A stretch of 28,779 nucleotides of DNA from Lysobacter_F sp035645555 (GCA_035645555.1 DASQMI010000083.1:1-28779); one strand, 5' to 3'; numbered from the stretch's first letter, positions 14,911 through 23,025 are shown. Notes: generated by a model from the sequence alone, not told the origin. Numbers and translations are program-made.

Positions 14911-15648
14911 CTACGAGGCGCGCAGCCCGAACGCCTGCCGCACCCGCTCGCGATACGCCGGCCCGCTGCCCAGGCGCAAACCCGACGCCAGCCGGAAAAC
15001 GTAACGGCCGGATTCCAGCGTCTCGATCTCGGTGACCGCGGCGATGCGCACGATCCGCGAGCGGTGGATGCGCACGAACTGCCGCGGGTCGAGCTGGGAC
15101 TCCATCGCCGACATGGTCTCGCGCAGGATCAGGCGCTCGGCGCCCACATGCAGCTCGACATAGTTCAACTGCGCGACCACGCAGTCGATGGACTGCACCG
15201 GCACCATGCGCAGCCGGTGTCCGACCGGCACCGGCAGGCGCTCGGGAAAGGTTTCGATCGCGCCCGACGCGGCGCGCTGGCGTCCGGCGCGTGCACGCTC
15301 CAGCGAAAGCCGCAGCCGCTCGCGCGAGTAGGGCTTGAGCAGGTAGTCGATCGCGCCGTGCTCGAACGCGTCCACGGCGTGTTCGCCGAACGCGGTGACG
15401 AACACCACGTGCGGGCGCCACTCCGCGGACGCGCGATGGAGCGTGCCGAAGCCGTCCATGCCCGGCATCTGGATGTCGAGGAACACCACGTCCGGCTTCA
15501 TGCTCACCAGCGCGGCCGCCGCTTCCTCGCCGTTGCTGCATTCGCCGACGATATGCACGCCGTGCTCGGCGCCGAGCATGCGCCGCAGCCGTGCGCGCGC
15601 CATCGGCTCGTCGTCGACCACCAGCACGCGCAGCGGAACGTCGTTCAT
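14911..15648 (-). CDS. LytTR-family response regulator (AlgR/LytR-like)
   Basis: A 245-residue response regulator. The receiver has D12-D13, phospho-acceptor D58 in VVFLDIQMPGMDG, Thr85 and K105 in YLLKPYS. The output domain (about 140-243) is LytTR: SIDCVVAQLNYVELHVG, then RETMSAMESQLDP, FVRIHRSRIVRIAAVTEI and the GRYVFRLASG strand. LytTR proteins bind DNA through a ten-strand fold rather than a helix-turn-helix. Its ATG overlaps the stop of the LytS-like kinase gene by four bases (ATGA, 15645-15648), so kinase and regulator are made together. In this family of bacteria such pairs control surface structures or polysaccharide; the target here is unknown. Confidence 0.93.
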   Translation of the reverse strand: MNDVPLRVLVVDDEPMARARLRRMLGAEHGVHIVGECSNGEEAAAALVSMKPDVVFLDIQMPGMDGFGTLHRASAEWRPHVVFVTAFGEHAVDAFEHGAIDYLLKPYSRERLRLSLERARAGRQRAASGAIETFPERLPVPVGHRLRMVPVQSIDCVVAQLNYVELHVGAERLILRETMSAMESQLDPRQFVRIHRSRIVRIAAVTEIETLESGRYVFRLASGLRLGSGPAYRERVRQAFGLRAS

Positions 15649-16703
15649 CGCGCCCCCCGCATCAACGGCAGCGACACGCGCACCCGGGTGCCGCCACTTG
15701 GCAACACCGCGATGTCCAGCGCCTGCGCCTCGCCGTACAGGCATTCCAGGCGCGCCCGCGTATTGGCGAGGCCCATCCCGAAGCCCGGCTTGGGCGGCGC
15801 CCCGCCGCCGTCGTCGTGCACCTCCAGCACCAGCCGTTCGCCCTCGCAGAACGCGCGGACCTCGACCCTGCTCGGCGTATCGCGGTGGGAGACCGCATGC
15901 GCCACCGCGTTCTCCACCAGCGGCTGCAGCATCAGCCGCGGCACCTGCGCGTACAGCGCGTCGTCGCTGATGACCCGGCTGAAGCGGAGCCGGTCGCCCA
16001 GGCGCACCTGCTCGATGCCGATGTAGCAGTCGATCACCGCCAGCTCGTCGCGCAGCGACGTGTGCTGCTGGCGGCTCGACTCGAGGCTGTGGCGCAGCAG
16101 GCCGCCGAGCTGCACCAGCATCCGGTCGGCAGCGTCGGCATCGTGATGGACCATCTCGGCGATCGAGTTCAACGCGTTGAACAGGAAGTGCGGGTTGAGC
16201 TGCGCCGACAGCGCGTCCAGCCGCGCCTGCGTCAGCTGCTCCTGCAACACCTGCGCCTGGCGCTCGCGGGCGCGCGATCGCTGGGCGTAGACCAACGCAT
16301 GCCCGACGCCGACGATCAGGAAGCCGGTCAGGACGTTGCGCAGACTGCTGCTGATCAGCACGTCGACGGTGCGAGGCGGGTTGCGCCAGCCCACCCACGG
16401 GTCGAGCGCCGGCACCACAGCCGCCCGGAACGCCACCATCGTCAGCACCGCGAACAGCAACCATGCGAGCGGCACCGCCCAGCGCTCGCGCTCGAGCGGG
16501 GTGCGCGCGACCCACCACAGCAGCCACAGCGTGCACGGCACCCACAGCGCGGCACTCGCGAGTTCCGTGCGCAGCACTTCCTGCAGCATCACTGGCTGGC
16601 CGCGCGAGGACATGATCGTCAGCACGTAGACGGTCGAGATGAGGGCGTTCAGCCCCCACCAGCCGATCACGGCGAACACGATGAGCCAGGGGATCCTGCG
16701 CAT
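15645..16703 (-). CDS. LytS/YehU-type membrane histidine kinase
   Basis: A 352-residue kinase. The N-terminal about 140 residues hold four hydrophobic helices (near 7-30, 47-66, 76-98, 122-139). The kinase core is the LytS type, with phospho-acceptor H172 in LNPHFLFNALNSIAEMV, an N-box LMLQPLVENAVAHAV and glycine loop GFGMGLANTRARLECLYG. It lacks the 5TM-LytS and GAF domains of true LytS, as in the shorter YehU/AlgZ-like kinases. It is the first gene of a two-gene operon with the LytTR regulator (ATGA overlap). Start 16703 is the only ATG before the first helix. A large gap of 377 bp separates it from the divergent thiol-transport operon. Confidence 0.92.
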   Translation of the reverse strand: MRRIPWLIVFAVIGWWGLNALISTVYVLTIMSSRGQPVMLQEVLRTELASAALWVPCTLWLLWWVARTPLERERWAVPLAWLLFAVLTMVAFRAAVVPALDPWVGWRNPPRTVDVLISSSLRNVLTGFLIVGVGHALVYAQRSRARERQAQVLQEQLTQARLDALSAQLNPHFLFNALNSIAEMVHHDADAADRMLVQLGGLLRHSLESSRQQHTSLRDELAVIDCYIGIEQVRLGDRLRFSRVISDDALYAQVPRLMLQPLVENAVAHAVSHRDTPSRVEVRAFCEGERLVLEVHDDGGGAPPKPGFGMGLANTRARLECLYGEAQALDIAVLPSGGTRVRVSLPLMRGAR

Positions 16704-17080
16704 TGCGGGTCAGGCTAGACCCCGCTCGCGGTGCCCGCAACCGCCGGTGCCGCGTTCGTCCCTGGATCCCATGCGTTCGTCCCAGCGCCGATTGCGAGCG
16801 ATTCGCGCGTGGCTACATTGGCGTCACGCCGGTTTTCGTCCCAAGGCTTTCTTCGATGCCGTTTCCGCTTGCGCGTACCCGCCCGACGTCGCCACCCGCC
16901 GCGTGCGCAGCCGCGCCGCTCGGTTGCATCGTTGCGACGTCGCATCCGGCCGTTGTCCGGACGAGCGGTGTTGCCGCAGGCCATGCAGGTCGAGCTGTGG
17001 TGCGAGAGCGTCGAAGACGACATCGCGGCCGCAGCGTGTTCCCCAAACTCCGTTACGCCTTGCAGCCGGGAGGCTGACCG
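16704..17080. other. Long intergenic region between LytS-like kinase and dsbD-like operon
   Basis: 377 bases between two divergent starts. Several open frames cross it but none has a good start, ribosome site or recognisable product. The last stretch carries GGGAGG (about 17068-17073), the ribosome site for the gene at 17081. No convincing promoter boxes or hairpins stand out. It should contain promoters in both directions. Confidence 0.4.
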
Positions 17081-19186
17081 ATGATCCGCATCCCCGTCCT
17101 GCCGCCCCTGTTCGCCGCGCTGTTCTTAGCGGCGACCGCCGATGCGGCATCGCCGCCGGTGCGCACCGACCATCTGCAGTCGCGTCTCGTCGCCGAATCG
17201 ACCGCGGCGGTACCGGGCACGCGGCTGACACTCGGGCTGCTGCTCGAACACGATCCGCATTGGCACACGTACTGGCGCAACCCGGGCGATTCCGGGCTTC
17301 CCACCGAGATCCAGTTCACGCTGCCTGAAGGCGTCAAGGCCGAACCGGTCGCATGGCCGCATCCGCAGCGTTTCGTGCTGTCCGGGATCGTCAACTTCGG
17401 CTACGGCGGGCGCCGCCTGCTGCCGATCACGATCGACGTTCCGGCGGATTACGCCGCGGCCTCGCTGCCGGTACGGGCGGCGGCGAACTGGCTGATCTGC
17501 GAAGTCGAATGCATTCCCGGCAAGGCCGAGTACGCGCTGGACCTGCCGGTCGCGCCGAAGGCCGACACCGATGCGCGCTGGCGCGAGGACTTCGCCGCCG
17601 CGCGCGCCGACCAGCCGCGGGCATCCGCGGCGCGACTTTCCGTCGCCGAGGACGGCAATGCGGTAACGCTGACGCTGGCCGGTCTCGATGCCACCGCGGC
17701 GCCGGCGCAATGGCAATGGTTTCCGGAAACCGCGGAGGTCGTCGCCAACGGCGCGGAACCGCAATGGCAACGCACAGCCGGCGGCTGGCAGGCGCGCTGG
17801 CCGAAGAGCGAATACTTCACCGCGCTGCCGAACGACGTGGCGCTGGTCGCGGTCGACGGCAACGGCACGGCATGGCGGTTCGCCGCAGCCACTGCGGGCG
17901 CCGCCGCGGCCGCGGCACCGGCATCCGCCGCCGCAAAAGCGCTGCCGGGTGGCGCCGTCGAACCGCTCAGCCTGCTGCCGGCGCTGCTGTTGGCGTTCCT
18001 CGGCGGCGTGATCCTGAACCTCATGCCGTGCGTATTCCCGGTGCTGTCGATCAAGGCGATGGGTGCGCTGGGCTCGGCGGACGACCGCGCCGAGCTGCGC
18101 CGGCACGGCATCTGGTACACGCTCGGCATCGTCGCGACGTTCCTGCTGCTCGCCGGAAGCCTGCTCGCGCTGCGTGCCGGCGGCGAGCAGCTCGGCTGGG
18201 GCTTCCAGCTGCAGGAGCCGCGCTTCGTCGCCGCTGTTGCGCTGCTGCTGTTCGCGATGGCGCTGTCGTTCTCCGGCGTGTGGGAGTTCGGCGGCCGCTT
18301 CATGGGCGCGGGCCAGCGGCTGACCGAAGGGCACGGCGCGCGCGCGTCGTTCTTCACCGGCGCGCTCGCGGTGGTGGTCGCAAGCCCGTGCACCGCACCG
18401 TTCATGGGCACCGCGCTCGGCTGGGCGCTGGCGCAGCCGGCGGCCGCCGCGCTCGCGGTGTTCGTCGCGCTCGGCCTCGGCCTTGCCGCACCGATGCTGC
18501 TGCTCGGGTTCGTGCCGGCGCTGGCGCGCGCGTTGCCGCGCTCCGGCCCGTGGCTGCAGGGCTTCCGCCAGCTGCTCGCATTCCCGCTGTACCTGACCGT
18601 GGTCTGGCTGCTGTGGGTGTACGGCGAACAGACTTCGCCGCTCGGCATGGCCTGGCTGCTCGCGGCGCTCACCGCGCTGGCATTCGCGCTGTGGCTGCTC
18701 GGACGCCGGCCGGCGATGCGCCCGGGCCGGCTGCGCGCGATCGCCGCGCTGGCGTCGATCGCAGCGCTCGCGCTCGCGATCGGCCTGCCGCTGTCCGTAG
18801 CCACGCCGGCGCCGGCCGACGGCGCCGCGCGCGCGGCGAGCGCTGCCGGTGCCGAACCGTGGAGCGAACAGCGCCTCGCCGAGCTGCGCGCGGCCGGTCG
18901 CCCGGTGCTGGTCAACATGACCGCCGCCTGGTGCATCACCTGCCTGGCCAACGAGCGCGTCGCGCTGTCCAGCGACGCCGTGCGCGAGGCGCTGGCCGCA
19001 CGCAACGTCGCCTACCTCAAGGGCGATTGGACCCGCCAGGACGAAGCGATCACGCGCTACCTCCAGCGCTACGGCCGCAACGGCGTGCCGCTGTACGTGC
19101 TCTACCCGCCCGACGGCGGCGCGCCGCGCGTGCTGCCGCAGCTGCTCACCGCGGATAGCGTCGCCGACGCGATCCGTTCGATGTGA
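17081..19186 (+). CDS. ScsB/DsbD-like transmembrane thiol-disulfide interchange protein
   Basis: A 701-residue inner-membrane protein that carries reducing power from cytosolic thioredoxin to the periplasm. A signal peptide (about 1-23) precedes a periplasmic DsbD-alpha-like domain (about 28-265), with DPHWHTYWRNPGDSGLPTE and the cysteine pair C140-x3-C144 in LICEVECIPG, the ScsB-style motif. Eight or so membrane helices follow (about 296-575) with the two redox cysteines C317 (LMPCVFPVLSIKAMG) and C437 (VASPCTAPFMGT). The last about 110 residues are a periplasmic thioredoxin domain with C618-I-T-C621 in TAAWCITCLANE. All three expected cysteine pairs are present. A good ribosome site precedes the start. 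A periplasmic redoxin gene follows 24 bp later and is the likely electron acceptor. Confidence 0.93.
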   Translation: MIRIPVLPPLFAALFLAATADAASPPVRTDHLQSRLVAESTAAVPGTRLTLGLLLEHDPHWHTYWRNPGDSGLPTEIQFTLPEGVKAEPVAWPHPQRFVLSGIVNFGYGGRRLLPITIDVPADYAAASLPVRAAANWLICEVECIPGKAEYALDLPVAPKADTDARWREDFAAARADQPRASAARLSVAEDGNAVTLTLAGLDATAAPAQWQWFPETAEVVANGAEPQWQRTAGGWQARWPKSEYFTALPNDVALVAVDGNGTAWRFAAATAGAAAAAAPASAAAKALPGGAVEPLSLLPALLLAFLGGVILNLMPCVFPVLSIKAMGALGSADDRAELRRHGIWYTLGIVATFLLLAGSLLALRAGGEQLGWGFQLQEPRFVAAVALLLFAMALSFSGVWEFGGRFMGAGQRLTEGHGARASFFTGALAVVVASPCTAPFMGTALGWALAQPAAAALAVFVALGLGLAAPMLLLGFVPALARALPRSGPWLQGFRQLLAFPLYLTVVWLLWVYGEQTSPLGMAWLLAALTALAFALWLLGRRPAMRPGRLRAIAALASIAALALAIGLPLSVATPAPADGAARAASAAGAEPWSEQRLAELRAAGRPVLVNMTAAWCITCLANERVALSSDAVREALAARNVAYLKGDWTRQDEAITRYLQRYGRNGVPLYVLYPPDGGAPRVLPQLLTADSVADAIRSM

Positions 19187-19210
19187 CCTACCGACCGAGG
19201 AGAACGACCG

Positions 19211-19843
19211 ATGAAAGCCTCACTGCTCGCCGCCGCACTGACCCTCGCCGCCACCGCAACGACGGCCTGCGCGGCTCCCGACGCCGCCGCGGTGTCCGCT
19301 GCGACGGTCGGCCAGCCCGCCCCGGCGTTCAAGCTGGTCGATTCGACCGGCAAGACCCGTTCGCTGTCCGAATTCGCCGGCAAGACCGTCGTGCTCGAGT
19401 GGACCAACCACGAGTGCCCGTTCGTCAGGAAGCACTACGGTTCCGGCAACATGCAGAAGCAGCAGCGCGATGCGACCGCCAAGGGCGTCGTGTGGCTGAG
19501 CATCAATTCGTCCGCGCCGGGCAAGCAGGGCCATGTCGATGGCGCCGCCGCCGAACAGGTTCGCACCCAGGTCCGCGCCGCGCAGACCGCCTACCTGCTC
19601 GACCCGAGCGGGACCGTCGGTCGCGCCTATGGCGCCAAGACCACCCCGCACATGTACATCATCGATCCGAAGGGTGTGCTGCGTTACGCCGGCGGCATCG
19701 ACAGCATTCCGAGCCCGAATCCCGCCGACATCGCCAACGCGACGCAGTACGTGCCGCAGGCGCTGGCGGAACTGGCGGCCGGCAAGCCGGTCAGCGTCTC
19801 GGTGTCGCGGCCGTATGGGTGCACGGTGAAGTACGCGGACTGA
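19211..19843 (+). CDS. Periplasmic redoxin/thioredoxin-fold protein
   Basis: A 210-residue secreted protein. The signal peptide ends about residue 21 (ATTACAAP). The thioredoxin fold shows GQPAPAFKLVDSTGKTRSLS (AhpC/TSA-type entry), WTNHECPF with a single active-site cysteine C69, and TTPHMYIIDPKG with the cis-proline. A second cysteine, C204 in PYGCTVKY, closes the sequence; many members of this redoxin family carry the same ending. It has a good ribosome site (GAGGAGA) and begins 24 bp after the ScsB-like gene. It is followed by an 11-bp GC-rich hairpin. The pairing suggests peroxide reduction or thiol repair in the periplasm fed by the membrane transporter; whether C69 and C204 form a disulfide is inference. 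Confidence 0.9.
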   Translation: MKASLLAAALTLAATATTACAAPDAAAVSAATVGQPAPAFKLVDSTGKTRSLSEFAGKTVVLEWTNHECPFVRKHYGSGNMQKQQRDATAKGVVWLSINSSAPGKQGHVDGAAAEQVRTQVRAAQTAYLLDPSGTVGRAYGAKTTPHMYIIDPKGVLRYAGGIDSIPSPNPADIANATQYVPQALAELAAGKPVSVSVSRPYGCTVKYAD

Positions 19844-19855
19844 GCTGGTCTCGAT

Positions 19856-19883
19856 GCTCCGGGGCACCGACGTGCCCCGGAGC
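19856..19883 (+). terminator. GC-rich hairpin ending the ScsB-redoxin operon
   Basis: GCTCCGGGGCA (19856-19866) pairs perfectly with TGCCCCGGAGC (19873-19883) around a six-base loop, 12 bp after the redoxin stop. No T tract follows, so it may be a Rho-linked or mRNA-end-protecting stem and not a classical intrinsic terminator. Confidence 0.55.
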
Positions 19884-20017
19884 GGGGCCATCCAGCAAAC
19901 GGCTGCAGGCGCGCCGCACGGGATCAGCTGCGACGCCGTAGCGGCGCTGCACAGCGTTCAGCGGGCCCGGCAGTTGGTCGGATGAACCGCGCTAGATCTC
20001 TGACACGGCCGAGGTCC

Positions 20018-20108
20018 TACGCCCGCCCGTTCATTGTCGTGCCGGTACGGTGCGGTGTTCGTAGCCGGGCAGGTACACGCGCGCCCCATCGCTGCCCCAG
20101 CTGCGCGT
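20018..20108 (-). repeat. RHS gene scar: copy of two separated RHS pieces joined
   Basis: 20036-20108 matches 21837-21910 inside the RHS gene at every base apart from one missing T. 20018-20034 resembles 21555-21571 of the same gene (16 of 17). On the minus strand the first piece encodes WGSDGARVYLPGYEHRT and the second the MNGRVY region, so a piece of about 270 bp has been lost between them. The fragment encodes no complete protein. It marks the downstream edge of the RHS cassette region and a past recombination. Confidence 0.8.
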
Positions 20109-20125
20109 GCATGTCACGACGACTG

Positions 20126-20596
20126 TCAATCTACGGCCTGATACTCATCAACAAACGTACACTTTTGATTGGGGCTGTTCCACTCCTCGTCAAAGTATCG
20201 GCTTTCATAGTCCGAGGTAATTAAATCTTCGGGAATACAAGCAATTGGGATCACGGGACCCCAATATCGCAGTCGTAACACTCCATCTTCAAGATCGACG
20301 ACGGCATAAATGCGCTCATGCCTAGTCGCCACTTCTATATGGCGCGCCTTGAGCTCAACATCGACAGCCGTCGGAAAATCAGGATTTCCTTGGATAACTT
20401 TAACATCTGCAAGTTTCGCCCTGTAGACAGGTGGCCTTCCATGTTCATTACCCACACCCTGCAAATTGGCATGCATCATCCTAGCGGTAATTAGCCGACG
20501 ACCATTTTCATTATCGGCGCTTGTTGCAGCTGGAACGGACGCACATGCAGTCAACCAAAGGATTGCCGACGCGAGCATGACTAGCATCGTTCTCAT
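20126..20596 (-). CDS. Putative lipoprotein, probable immunity partner of the RHS toxin tail
   Basis: A 156-residue protein with a lipoprotein signal: MRTMLVMLASAILWLTAC, lipobox LTAC with Cys18 as the acylation site. The mature part has no recognised family; it has two further Cys near the C-terminal half (ACIPED and QKCTF). GC content is far lower than the core genome, a sign of transfer. Its start codon overlaps the stop of the preceding reading frame (ATGA, 20593-20596), and that frame reads as the C-terminal tail of the RHS protein, so the two were probably translated as a unit. This is the usual arrangement of toxin and immunity genes, hence the suggested role; no biochemical function can be read. 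A TTG start at 20623 is possible but less likely. Confidence 0.68.
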   Translation of the reverse strand: MRTMLVMLASAILWLTACASVPAATSADNENGRRLITARMMHANLQGVGNEHGRPPVYRAKLADVKVIQGNPDFPTAVDVELKARHIEVATRHERIYAVVDLEDGVLRLRYWGPVIPIACIPEDLITSDYESRYFDEEWNSPNQKCTFVDEYQAVD

Positions 20597-20942
20597 CTCG
20601 CCCCCGCCTCTCTTCGATTCCAATCAGGTCGACTTTGCCATGGCCCAGGTGTCTTATCGGTGATGTCCCGATATACATCCCGTCCGCCTTGCCGTCCTAT
20701 TTCAAAAATCTTGCAACAGCGGTCATTGCTGTTTGGCGTAACAACGAACCCCGGCAGCCCGAAGAACCTAACAGAACTATTGTCTCCTGGGCCCGGCTCA
20801 CGCTCCAACCCTACGTAATGCCAGTGCGCAACGAATTGGGCCTGCGCGTTAACGGCGAAGCTTCCGCCTTGATCAATCCTTGCCGGATCATGCAACCGCA
20901 CTACTCCTTGATCATCGAATGCCACCTTGTATGAAAAATTCA
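20593..20942 (-). pseudogene. Frameshifted C-terminal toxin tail of the RHS protein
   Basis: The upstream RHS frame stops at 20912 with a meaningless end (FIQGGIR). Removing one T from the T5 run (plus AAAAA, 20934-20938) instead gives TEFSYKVAFDDQGVVRLHDP and about 110 more residues, including AQAQFVAHWHYVGLEREPG and TPGPWQSRP, ending at 20593. The final TGA overlaps the ATG of the lipoprotein gene. The reading frame is coherent and its end is coupled to the next gene, so it was coding. The toxin family is not recognised; His-rich FVAHWHYV is notable. A sequencing error in the run is the alternative to a real frameshift. The boundary with the RHS gene is approximate. Confidence 0.6.
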
Positions 20943-22405
20943 GTTAGCGGCCTCAGTCTCTGCTGAGCATTGAATGTCACTTTCGCAATTCGCTGCATAA
21001 AGGCGCGTTGTTCAGGGGTCGACTCTACATCTCCAGTGACCCTGGCTGGCGTAGTGTTGATGCGCTCACCTGCAGCGGCGACCTCGGCGTTGCTAGAGTA
21101 CCCATCGCTTGAAATGGGTACATCTTTCCAGTAGCGATAAGGCCCGACTTTCAGGTACTCCTCTTCCGTCGTACCCGAATGTCTTGCCGATTGCGCGTGG
21201 CTGTCGGTATCGCTTCGCGTGGCCGGTGAGCCCACCTTAGACGCATCGATGTTTGGCACCGATTCCGCGGTTTTGATGGCCCCGTTATTGATAGCAAACG
21301 TCAGCGCACTGAGGGTCCCCTTGTTAACTCGTGTCGACCTGGACTCCACCACTGAGCCCTTAGCATCGTAACCGGTCACAGTGAGGGTTTCGCAGTTTTT
21401 AATGTGTGAGCCGGTTTCGGCAATGCAATACCCCGTCGGATCCGTCCCACTTAGCGGGTTGTTGAGGATGTAGCTGTAGGGATTCAGGCTCTGGCTGTTG
21501 AGCGGGAACTGGATGAACGGGTCCACCCCCGTGAACCGACCGAGGTGGTAGTCGTACACCCGCCCGTTCATGTGGATCAGCTCGAGCTGGTTGAGGTGCT
21601 CGTGCTGGGTGAAGCCCTTCGGCGTAGTGCCGACGTTCTGTAGCTTGGCCGGGCTTAGGTCCGCCCACGTGCCCGAGCGCGGCTTGCCGAAGGCGTCGTA
21701 ACCCCGGGTCTCGGTCAAGGTACCGCTGGCATCGGCTACCGCATCCACGCTGCCGAGCCGATCCTTCAGCAGGTACTCGACCTTGCGGCCCGCACCTCCG
21801 TTGGTGACCACCGCGTAGTCGCCGATGTACACCTTGGTCGTGCCGGTATCGGTGCGGTGTTCGTAGCCGGGCAGGTACACGCGCGCCCCATCGCTGCCCC
21901 AGCTGCGCGTCCGTTGGCCATCGGGACCGTAGCGGAAGTCGTCCCGCAGAGCGCCGCGTCGCGCCACCACCGTCAGGTTCTGGTGGTCGTAGCTCAGGCC
22001 CAGTCCCACGCTGTCGGCGGTGAGGTTGCCGTTGGCGTCGTAGCAGTAGGTGCGGGTACCCGCAGATGTGGTGACCGATTTGACCGCGTTGGGGCCGCCA
22101 CCACAGCTCCCGCCGGTGTAGCCATACGCGTCCGACGCGGTGGTGCTGAAGTCGGATTTGTAGCGGAAGTTGCCTGCCGCGTCGTACGCGTACTGCGTGC
22201 TACCGCTGGCCGCGCCCGTGCGGGTGGCTTCGATCAGGCGGTGCAGTTCGTCGTAGCGATAGGTTTCCTGCGTGAGCCCGCCGTTGAGCGTCTGCCGGAC
22301 CACGTTGCCGTACAGGTCGTAGCCGTACCCCGGACGACGCACCTGGATGCCGTTGGCCTGGTGCAGTCGAGAAGAGCTGTTGACCCCAGCCCGTTTCCTC
22401 ACCAC
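20912..22405 (-). CDS. RHS repeat-associated core protein, truncated at both ends
   Basis: A 497-residue open frame. It has YD-type repeats (YRYDELHRLIEA, YAYDAAGNFRYK, YCYDANGNLTAD, LSYDHQNL) and the RHS-core ending GRVYDYHLGRFTGVDPFIQ followed by LNPYSYILNNPLSGTDPTGY. Full RHS proteins have over 1,000 residues with a secretion-linked N-terminus that folds a cage around a C-terminal toxin. Here the frame begins abruptly after the orphan immunity gene with no ribosome site, so only the last cage repeats and the start of the toxin (from GYCIAETG) remain. Its 3' end continues in another frame to 20593. It cannot be a complete effector; it may act as a silent recombination donor for an intact rhs gene elsewhere. 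Confidence 0.85.
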   Translation of the reverse strand: MVRKRAGVNSSSRLHQANGIQVRRPGYGYDLYGNVVRQTLNGGLTQETYRYDELHRLIEATRTGAASGSTQYAYDAAGNFRYKSDFSTTASDAYGYTGGSCGGGPNAVKSVTTSAGTRTYCYDANGNLTADSVGLGLSYDHQNLTVVARRGALRDDFRYGPDGQRTRSWGSDGARVYLPGYEHRTDTGTTKVYIGDYAVVTNGGAGRKVEYLLKDRLGSVDAVADASGTLTETRGYDAFGKPRSGTWADLSPAKLQNVGTTPKGFTQHEHLNQLELIHMNGRVYDYHLGRFTGVDPFIQFPLNSQSLNPYSYILNNPLSGTDPTGYCIAETGSHIKNCETLTVTGYDAKGSVVESRSTRVNKGTLSALTFAINNGAIKTAESVPNIDASKVGSPATRSDTDSHAQSARHSGTTEEEYLKVGPYRYWKDVPISSDGYSSNAEVAAAGERINTTPARVTGDVESTPEQRAFMQRIAKVTFNAQQRLRPLTEFFIQGGIR

Positions 22406-22882
22406 CTATCCATATCGGTAACGCTCAAAACGCTGGTAATCCCATTCGCCTGGCGAGGGGCCATGATCGGGGATCAAAAGGATGTCCCCAAACTTTTGCA
22501 TTGCCTCTGCGTATGCATCCAGCTGGGCCAGCACCAGCGCGGCGAAGCTGGCACGCGACTCCGGAATGATCAAGCCCCCCACATCTCCGATCAGCGCTCT
22601 AAGGTCATACCGGGGCAGCGCCGGCTCAAGCGTTAGGCTGCCGAGGCGGCGCTTGCCCAAGGAGACTTGGTGGATCCCCTCTCGTAGATCCAACTCGAAT
22701 TTCAGAACGAACCACCCGTTCCAATATCCACACGACGCCACCCAGGCAGCCTTAGGGAATATCGCCTTCTTGAAGAAACCCCACATAAGAGGATGCTCCT
22801 CACCCTCTTTGGGAGTGCATAAGAAGGAGAACTGCGTCTCGACTAGTTTTACGTAGTCGGCAGCGTCAATGTCCGTAATCAT
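22406..22882 (-). CDS. Uncharacterised protein, probable orphan immunity protein
   Basis: A 158-residue soluble protein with no signal peptide, not recognised. It is rich in aromatic residues (WGFFKKAIFPKAAWVASCGYWNGWF is split around a hydrophobic centre) and ends DYQRFERYRYG. Its ATG overlaps the TGA of a short frame that reads like a toxin tail (22879-22882, ATGA), and its stop lies directly against the RHS fragment. This is the layout of an immunity gene left behind after its toxin was lost. The alternative start, TTG at 22936, would add 18 residues of Pro/Arg-rich sequence and is less likely. Function is inference from context. Confidence 0.65.
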   Translation of the reverse strand: MITDIDAADYVKLVETQFSFLCTPKEGEEHPLMWGFFKKAIFPKAAWVASCGYWNGWFVLKFELDLREGIHQVSLGKRRLGSLTLEPALPRYDLRALIGDVGGLIIPESRASFAALVLAQLDAYAEAMQKFGDILLIPDHGPSPGEWDYQRFERYRYG

Positions 22883-22995
22883 ATGGGTCCGGCACCAACC
22901 GCTTCGTCGGGGTTCGCCATCGGGGGATGCTCCCAAAACCTGTCAAGGGGGTTTTGGAGAAATAACTCGTCTAAGGAGTATTCTGCAAGAGAGTA
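22879..22995 (-). pseudogene. Remnant toxin tail preceding the orphan immunity gene
   Basis: A minus-strand frame ending in TGA at 22879 reads EYSLDELFLQNPLDRFWEHP then PMANPDEAVGAGPI. The stop overlaps the immunity gene's ATG (ATGA), as in the other cassette. The 5' part disappears into the promoter region of the XRE gene. The imperfect hairpin CCAAAACC (22933-22940)/GGTTTTGG (22950-22957) within it may be chance. This is a modest call resting on the overlap and composition. Confidence 0.4.
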
Positions 22996-23017
22996 AACAC
23001 AACAACTCACTCTGCAG
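22983..23017 (+). promoter_or_regulatory. Inverted repeat upstream of the XRE regulator
   Basis: CTGCAAGAGAGT (22983-22994) and ACTCACTCTGCAG (23005-23017) form an imperfect inverted repeat with a 10-base centre, ending 8 bp before the XRE start. XRE regulators often repress themselves from such sites; this is inference. Confidence 0.4.
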
Positions 23018-23025
23018 GCGGACCT

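Noticed and set aside
16731..17084. 117-codon frame in the gap before the dsbD-like gene
   Set aside because: No ribosome site, no family, runs a few bases into the next gene; composition as in random GC-rich DNA.
17353..19158. 601-codon plus-strand open frame inside the dsbD-like gene
   Set aside because: Out-of-frame shadow of a gene with all redox motifs in the other frame.
19982..20224. 80-codon plus-strand frame ending in a hydrophobic stretch
   Set aside because: Antisense to the RHS scar and to the lipoprotein gene's 3' end; the start is not supported.
20900..20942. Programmed frameshift at the T5 run
   Set aside because: The run is short, the move needed is +1 and no stimulatory structure or stop-codon context is evident; mutation or sequencing error is simpler.
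22933..22957. CCAAAACC/GGTTTTGG hairpin as a terminator
   Set aside because: It lies within the probable toxin-tail frame with no T tract after it on either strand.
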